Shown: in pieces, positions 7,356 to 11,210 of the stretch
Position numbering within the stretch: the first letter of the stretch is position 1
How the letters are laid out: every line of letters begins with the position of its first letter
Source: JANNYA01 sp031422315
GTDB lineage: Bacteria > Pseudomonadota > Gammaproteobacteria > Xanthomonadales > SZUA-5
DNA: 11,210 bases
Assembly (NCBI GenBank): GCA_031422315.1
Contig: JANOQN010000004.1
Span: 1-11,210, forward strand
Direction: 5' to 3'
The notes under the pieces: generated by a model
Database searches by the model: none
Told to the model about the DNA's origin: nothing
The model's input: the letters and a program-made list of their open reading frames with translations, nothing else
Program-made: the position numbers and the translations under genes

Positions 7356-8693
7356 CTACTCCAATTCAAACGTCACCCCTGCCCTTCTAAGCGCCTTGCG
7401 CAGCGGCAAACCCAGCGCGACGGATGGCGTAGGAAAACCAGCAGCGCTTTTACTGGCTGGGTTTTCCAACAGGCAAATCGCGAGTTCACCAATTATTTTC
7501 GCAGTCGAGCCATAGCCTGGATCACGGTCGCCCAGCACGGTGCAGCGCAGCTGCTTGCCTGCTGCGGTGGTTCCTACGAATCGCAAGTCGTAAAAACCAT
7601 TTTCCTGACTGCTTTCACTCGGCCCTTCCCCGGGCGCGGGCAGTACGAAGCGCTGCAGCAGCCAGCGCGTCGGTGGCACCATCGCGGCGGTCATGAATCC
7701 AGCAAGCCCGGTAGTGATCGCAAGCGCGCGCAAGCGGCCTTTACTTCCAGTGCCGGTCAGCATGGCTTCGTCGTAGCGAAAATCATTTCCGTAGGTATTT
7801 TTTTGTAGGAAATTGCTGCGCAGCACCACCCGAACATTGACCGCGGCCATTACAAACGGCGCGCTCCAAGCCTCGTGATGATCGTCAAATCGCATGCCGC
7901 GCTGACTGAATTGCCGGGTCGGATTTTGCACCGTCGCGCCGTTGCCATCCAAACACAGCGAATACGGATTGGCAAAATCACGCCGCTCGGCTTTGTTTTT
8001 TGCGGCCGATTCAATCGCGTTCAACATGCTAGCCACGGTGCCGCCTGATGCGCCGCCTTTGATCTCTTTCACGCGCATCGAAATATGTTTGCAGGGCTGG
8101 CCAAACTGTTTAAGCGCGGCTTGCTGTAAAAACCAAACGCCCATATCGGAAGGTACCGAATCAAAGCCGCAAGCGTTTACGATACGCGCGCCTGATTTGC
8201 GCGCCGCCGCCTGATATTTACCGATCATTTGACGAATCCACTGCGGCTCTCCAGTCAGATCGCAATAGTCAATGCCTGCGTTGACCGCCGCTGCCACCAT
8301 TGGCTCACCATACAATGCATACGGCCCGACGGTAGAAATCACCAGCCGAGTTTGGCCGCAGAGCGCACCAAGCGATGCCGCATCATTGGCATCGGCGCTG
8401 ATTAACTCGATTTTTTCGCTCGCCTCACCCAGCTCCGCTTGTAGCGCTTGCAATTTCGCCAGTGAACGCCCGGCCATGGCCCAGCGCACTGAGCCGGCAT
8501 TGCCAAGGCGCTCCAATAAATAGCGGCAGATGATTTTGCCGACGAAGCTGCTGGCGCCGAATACGACTAGGTCGAAGCGTTTGCGTGATGTCGGGACGGC
8601 GGGTTTTGCATTGACGATTTTTGACTGACTTAGGATTTTTGTAGCCGCGCTTTTGCTAACCGATTTGGTTTTGGGTTTTATTTTTTTGATCAT
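7356..8693 (-). CDS. Saccharopine dehydrogenase-like NAD(P)-dependent oxidoreductase
   Basis: A 445-residue enzyme of the saccharopine dehydrogenase-like/trans-acting enoyl reductase group. The Rossmann fold starts at DLVVFGASSFVG (41-52, Gly-rich nucleotide-binding loop). Typical family blocks follow: AMAGRSLAKL (72-81), STVGPYALYG (120-129), YCDLTGE (143-149), ACGFDSVPSD (174-183) and GGASGGT (213-219). In family members acting on lipids the partner is a fatty-acyl or polyketide product; no such partner lies in this window, so the substrate is unknown and lysine biosynthesis is not implied. The first ~38 residues form an unusual Lys/Ser/Ala-rich basic extension before the fold. The start is well supported: GGAG at 8700-8703 lies six bases before ATG 8691-8693, and no other Met precedes the fold. 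It appears to be a single-gene unit. Confidence 0.88.
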   Translation of the reverse strand: MIKKIKPKTKSVSKSAATKILSQSKIVNAKPAVPTSRKRFDLVVFGASSFVGKIICRYLLERLGNAGSVRWAMAGRSLAKLQALQAELGEASEKIELISADANDAASLGALCGQTRLVISTVGPYALYGEPMVAAAVNAGIDYCDLTGEPQWIRQMIGKYQAAARKSGARIVNACGFDSVPSDMGVWFLQQAALKQFGQPCKHISMRVKEIKGGASGGTVASMLNAIESAAKNKAERRDFANPYSLCLDGNGATVQNPTRQFSQRGMRFDDHHEAWSAPFVMAAVNVRVVLRSNFLQKNTYGNDFRYDEAMLTGTGSKGRLRALAITTGLAGFMTAAMVPPTRWLLQRFVLPAPGEGPSESSQENGFYDLRFVGTTAAGKQLRCTVLGDRDPGYGSTAKIIGELAICLLENPASKSAAGFPTPSVALGLPLRKALRRAGVTFELE

Positions 8694-8699
8694 TGCTTG

Positions 8700-8703
8700 C
8701 TCC
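8700..8703 (-). promoter_or_regulatory. Ribosome binding site fixing the start of the oxidoreductase
   Basis: GGAG on the minus strand, six bases before the ATG at 8691-8693. It is the best Shine-Dalgarno match among the minus-strand genes here and shows that the basic N-terminal extension is translated. Confidence 0.65.
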
Positions 8704-8794
8704 GGGTTTTGACTTGTTTAATTTGACAAACGAGCAGTACTCTAAAAAGCCTGATCAATTTAATCATGCATTGAAGCGAACATGAGCCATATCA

Positions 8795-8884
8795 TCATTC
8801 CCGCGCAGGCGGGAACCCAGGTTCCTTACGCGTTTGCTTGAGCTTTGACACCTGTTCTGGGTCCCCGCTTTCGCGGGAATGACG
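8795..8884. repeat. Inverted pair of REP-like palindromic units
   Basis: Two units face each other in the 314-base gap between the GspE-type ATPase gene and the oxidoreductase gene. The left unit (8795-8820) and the reverse complement of the right unit (8857-8882) agree at 23 of 26 bases. Each is itself a hairpin: CCCGC-gcag-GCGGG on the left, CCCGC-tttc-GCGGG on the right. This 'TCATTCCCGCG…GCGGG…CCCAG' form is known as a dispersed intergenic repeat in many proteobacteria. Together the units could fold into one long structure that protects or ends the ATPase mRNA. The rest of the gap (8694-8794 and 8885-9007) shows no gene. Confidence 0.8.
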
Positions 8885-9007
8885 ATTCTTCACGTGATGT
8901 GAAATATGAAACCCTATCGTTTCTATCAACCCCGGTAAATGACCGCGCGGCAAACCACATCGATTTACCTTGCATCAATAACCCAGCAAACCAGCAATCC
9001 ACACACC

Positions 9008-10822
9008 CTACAAATCAACCGGCGGCAGCACGCCCAGCACTTCCTCAATGGTCGTGGTACAGCGCGCGACGTGTTGGGCTGCGCTGATGCGCAATGGCTT
9101 CAAGCCATCTTTAATCGCCGCATCATAAAGCACGGTCAAATCCGCATCTTTGACGATAGCAGCGCGCGATACGGCGGCGACTTTGAACATCTCATAGATG
9201 CCGGTGCGGCCCAAAAAGCCGGTTTTACGGCATTCCAAACAGCCGACTGGCTTGCCGAATTTCTTCGGTACCGGCACCGTCCACGGGTGCGTTAGCGCGC
9301 GCCATTTCGGCTCATCAACCACGTCAGTCACGGTTTTGCAGTGCGGGCACAGCGTGCGCACCAAGCGCTGCGCCATAATGCCAACCAGCGTCGCTTGGAT
9401 CAAATAATGCGGCACGCCCAAATCGAGCAGGCGCTGAATCGCGCTCGGGGAATCGTTGGTGTGCAACGTCGATAGCACCAAATGCCCGGTCAGCGAAGCT
9501 TGAATCGCCATCTGCGCGGTTTCTAGATCGCGAATTTCCCCGACCATAATAATGTCAGGATCCTGCCGCAAGAGTGTGCGCACACCAGCGGCAAAGGTTA
9601 GATCGATATTTTGCTGCACCTGCATTTGATTGAGCTCAGGTGCAATCATTTCGATTGGATCTTCCACCGTACACACGTTGACATCCGGCTTCGCCAGATA
9701 TTTCAGCGTGGAATAAAGGGTGGTGGTTTTACCCGAACCAGTCGGCCCGGTGACCAGCACAATGCCGTTTGGGCGCTCGATCAATTCCTTCCACAGCTTT
9801 TCTTCACCGGCGGTGAACCCAAGCTGGCCGAAGGCTTTCACGACGATATCCGGGTCAAAAATTCGCATGACCACTTTTTCACCAAACGCGGTTGGCATCG
9901 TCGATAAACGCATTTCCACTTCACGCCCGCTCGGGCTGCGAGTTTTGATGCGGCCATCTTGCGGGCGGCGTTTTTCCGCTAAATCCATGCGGCCTAAAAT
10001 CTTGATGCGCGAGGTCACTGCCACCATGACCGGCGTGGGCAACTCAAACACTTTGTGCATCACGCCGTCAATTCGAAAGCGCACTTGCGAGGCTTCGCGG
10101 CGCGGTTCCAGGTGAATATCACTGGCGCGCTGCTCGAAGGCATACTGCAAAATCCAATCGACAATATGCACCACGTGCGAATCGTCGGCATTGAGGTTCG
10201 AGGATTTGCCTAGCTCCAACAGCTGCTCAAAATTCAACAATCCAGAGCGATTATCCGGGCTTAGATCTTTCGCGTCCTTCGCTTTTTGCACCGAACGCGA
10301 AACGCCGTAAAACTCCATCAAATAGCGATTAATATCCAGCGGTGACGCAACGACTAACTTGATCGAGCGGCGCAAAATCTGCGTCAAATCTGATTCCCAG
10401 AGCTTGAAAAACGGCTCGCTGGTCGCAAACGTCACGCTTTCGGCATCTACCGCAATTGGCAAAATTTTATAGCGCTGTGCGTAGGCCTGGCCGATCACCT
10501 GTGTCACTTCGGCCATGTTGATTTTCATGACCTCGATCTTCAAATACGGCAGTTTGGCCTGCTGCGCCAGCCATTCGGTCAAGCCCTCCAGCGTGTGCGC
10601 ACGCGATGGATGTTTGAGCTGCGGCAGCTTCAAGTTCGCTACCACCACCAGCGGGTGCAGCTCCACCGCTGAGCGCGAAGTGCGAATATCCGCCCGCACC
10701 CGCTCGGCATCGGCGTTGGTTATTTGCTCATCCTCCAAAAGCGCCAACAGCACGGTTTCTAGATCTAATTTGCGATTAGCGCCAAAGCGCGCAGCAGCAG
10801 TGATTTGTTGAGGACGATTCAT
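9008..10822 (-). CDS. GspE/PulE/PilB-type assembly ATPase
   Basis: A 604-residue cytoplasmic hexameric ATPase of the type II secretion/type IV pilus family, which powers pseudopilin or pilin assembly at the inner membrane. Residues ~15-180 form the N-terminal GspE/MshE-like domain. The catalytic core has all expected elements: Walker A GPTGSGKT (359-366), Asp box TVEDP (385-389), Walker B DPDIIMVGEIRD (421-432) and His box LVLSTLHTND (448-457). A zinc-binding tetracysteine is present (Cys492, Cys495, Cys528, Cys531, in CPHC and CLEC), followed by GFLGRTGIYE. I start at ATG 10820-10822 (MNRPQQ) because the 17 residues encoded upstream, from ATG 10871-10873, look non-coding. Neither start has a clear ribosome binding site. 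No pilin, prepilin peptidase or platform protein gene is nearby, so which machine it drives cannot be decided. A REP-like pair follows the gene. Confidence 0.9.
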   Translation of the reverse strand: MNRPQQITAAARFGANRKLDLETVLLALLEDEQITNADAERVRADIRTSRSAVELHPLVVVANLKLPQLKHPSRAHTLEGLTEWLAQQAKLPYLKIEVMKINMAEVTQVIGQAYAQRYKILPIAVDAESVTFATSEPFFKLWESDLTQILRRSIKLVVASPLDINRYLMEFYGVSRSVQKAKDAKDLSPDNRSGLLNFEQLLELGKSSNLNADDSHVVHIVDWILQYAFEQRASDIHLEPRREASQVRFRIDGVMHKVFELPTPVMVAVTSRIKILGRMDLAEKRRPQDGRIKTRSPSGREVEMRLSTMPTAFGEKVVMRIFDPDIVVKAFGQLGFTAGEEKLWKELIERPNGIVLVTGPTGSGKTTTLYSTLKYLAKPDVNVCTVEDPIEMIAPELNQMQVQQNIDLTFAAGVRTLLRQDPDIIMVGEIRDLETAQMAIQASLTGHLVLSTLHTNDSPSAIQRLLDLGVPHYLIQATLVGIMAQRLVRTLCPHCKTVTDVVDEPKWRALTHPWTVPVPKKFGKPVGCLECRKTGFLGRTGIYEMFKVAAVSRAAIVKDADLTVLYDAAIKDGLKPLRISAAQHVARCTTTIEEVLGVLPPVDL

Positions 10823-10920
10823 GAATAGGCATCGATCAGGGCAAGCGCCAAGGGTAACACTGCGATGTTGCATTTGAGTGTGTGTGGTGGTGAGACCAGC
10901 ACGCTAAGTTGATTGAGCTA

Positions 10921-10958
10921 TTCAAAAAGAGCCGCGAGCTGTGCTCCTCGCGGTTGAA
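10921..10958 (-). terminator. Rho-independent terminator, minus strand
   Basis: Read on the minus strand, CCGCGAG (10953-10947) pairs perfectly with CTCGCGG (10938-10932) across an eight-base loop and is followed by CTC and TTTTT (10928-10924). Outer TTGAA and TTCAA arms can extend the stem. It would end a minus-strand transcript arriving from the right, upstream of the ATPase gene. The gene it serves is not visible in the window. Confidence 0.65.
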
Positions 10959-10994
10959 AGTTCATCGGCCTCGATTTTACCCTTTCCCCAACCC

Positions 10995-11089
10995 CTCCCA
11001 TCAAGGGAGAGGGGCTAAACCCAGCTTCAATGCTTGCTTAAGCTTGTTTGCTCCTAAAGCTTGTTTGCTCCCCTCTCCCTTTATGGGAG
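10995..11089. repeat. Inverted-repeat element with embedded direct repeats
   Basis: CTCCCATCAAGGGAGAGGGG (10995-11014) is matched by the reverse complement of 11070-11089 at 19 of 20 bases. Each arm is also a small hairpin (CTCCC…GGGAG). Between and touching the arms, AAGCTTGTTTGCTCC occurs twice (11040-11054 and 11057-11071), 17 bases apart. The 'CCCTCTCCC…GGGAG' arms resemble dispersed intergenic palindromes common in proteobacteria. The element lies in a gene-free stretch (10823-11210) and could be a REP-like or MITE-like unit. Confidence 0.7.
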
Positions 11090-11144
11090 AGCAATGGTTA
11101 TTTTCAAGATGGCAAAAACCGATCTCATTGCCTTCATGGCTACC

Positions 11145-11181
11145 ATTGACGCGGCCCTCGCGGGGGCCTTTTTGCGTCAAT
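11145..11181 (+). terminator. Terminator-like hairpin, plus strand
   Basis: GGCCC (11153-11157) pairs with GGGCC (11164-11168), followed directly by TTTTT (11169-11173). Flanking ATTGACGC (11145-11152) and GCGTCAAT (11174-11181) are perfect inverted arms, so the whole can form a longer two-part stem. No plus-strand gene ends just before it. It may be a regulatory hairpin or the terminator of a transcript not recognised here. Confidence 0.5.
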
Positions 11182-11210
11182 GTCCGCCGCTCCAGAAATT
11201 ACGTAATGGG

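Noticed and set aside
10823..10873. Seventeen extra N-terminal residues on the ATPase
   Set aside because: The segment has two Cys and no family similarity, and the sequence from MNRPQQ onward looks like a normal GspE-type N-terminus; kept only as an alternative start.
10873..10897. GT/GGT-rich simple repeat
   Set aside because: Short low-complexity sequence without a perfect repeat unit; no support for a phase-variable tract.
11109..11210. Plus-strand open frame from ATG 11109 running off the window (34 codons)
   Set aside because: There is no ribosome binding site and no recognisable protein, and a terminator-like hairpin lies inside it; too short to support as a gene.

Overview
The window looks like chromosomal DNA of a Gram-negative proteobacterium. 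The signs are two lipobox lipoproteins, a GspE/PulE/PilB-type assembly ATPase, Sec signal peptides, and palindromic intergenic repeats of the 'ATTCCCGCG…CGGGAA' kind. The large secreted protein ends in paired 'WYxPxxSGQGF' modules, which I associate with gammaproteobacteria of the Lysobacterales (Xanthomonadales) type. That placement is an impression, not a proof. Almost every gene lies on the minus strand; only one clear gene is on the plus strand.

Left end (1-2350). Reading on the minus strand, the right part (1155 down to 137) is a decayed second copy of the first ~340 codons of the large secreted-protein gene at 2351-5629. It keeps a start, a ribosome binding site and a signal peptide, but carries a one-base deletion and an additional in-frame stop. 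Its similarity to the intact copy stops exactly where a GTGCG sequence begins (position 136). From there to the window edge the DNA resembles the 5' end of a group II intron. Between the broken and intact copies lies a plus-strand DUF5672 family (glycosyltransferase-like) gene. A possible 30-residue secreted peptide gene sits 3 bases after the intact large gene.

Centre (2351-7082). The intact 1092-residue secreted protein has a long beta-rich N-terminal region and two C-terminal modules. Upstream of it is a two-gene lipoprotein operon with an 8-base stop/start overlap. All three products would be exported, so this is a cell-envelope locus.

Right end (7083-11210). A saccharopine dehydrogenase-like oxidoreductase with a basic N-terminal extension is followed (rightward) by an intergenic inverted pair of REP-like hairpins, then by a GspE/PulE/PilB ATPase with all its key motifs. 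The last ~390 bases hold no convincing gene. They contain a minus-strand terminator, a second inverted-repeat element with an embedded 15-base direct repeat, and a plus-strand terminator-like hairpin.

I see no defence system, CRISPR array, tRNA or rRNA. The most interesting points are the intron-interrupted, frameshifted paralog next to its intact parent, and the unstudied secreted protein itself.
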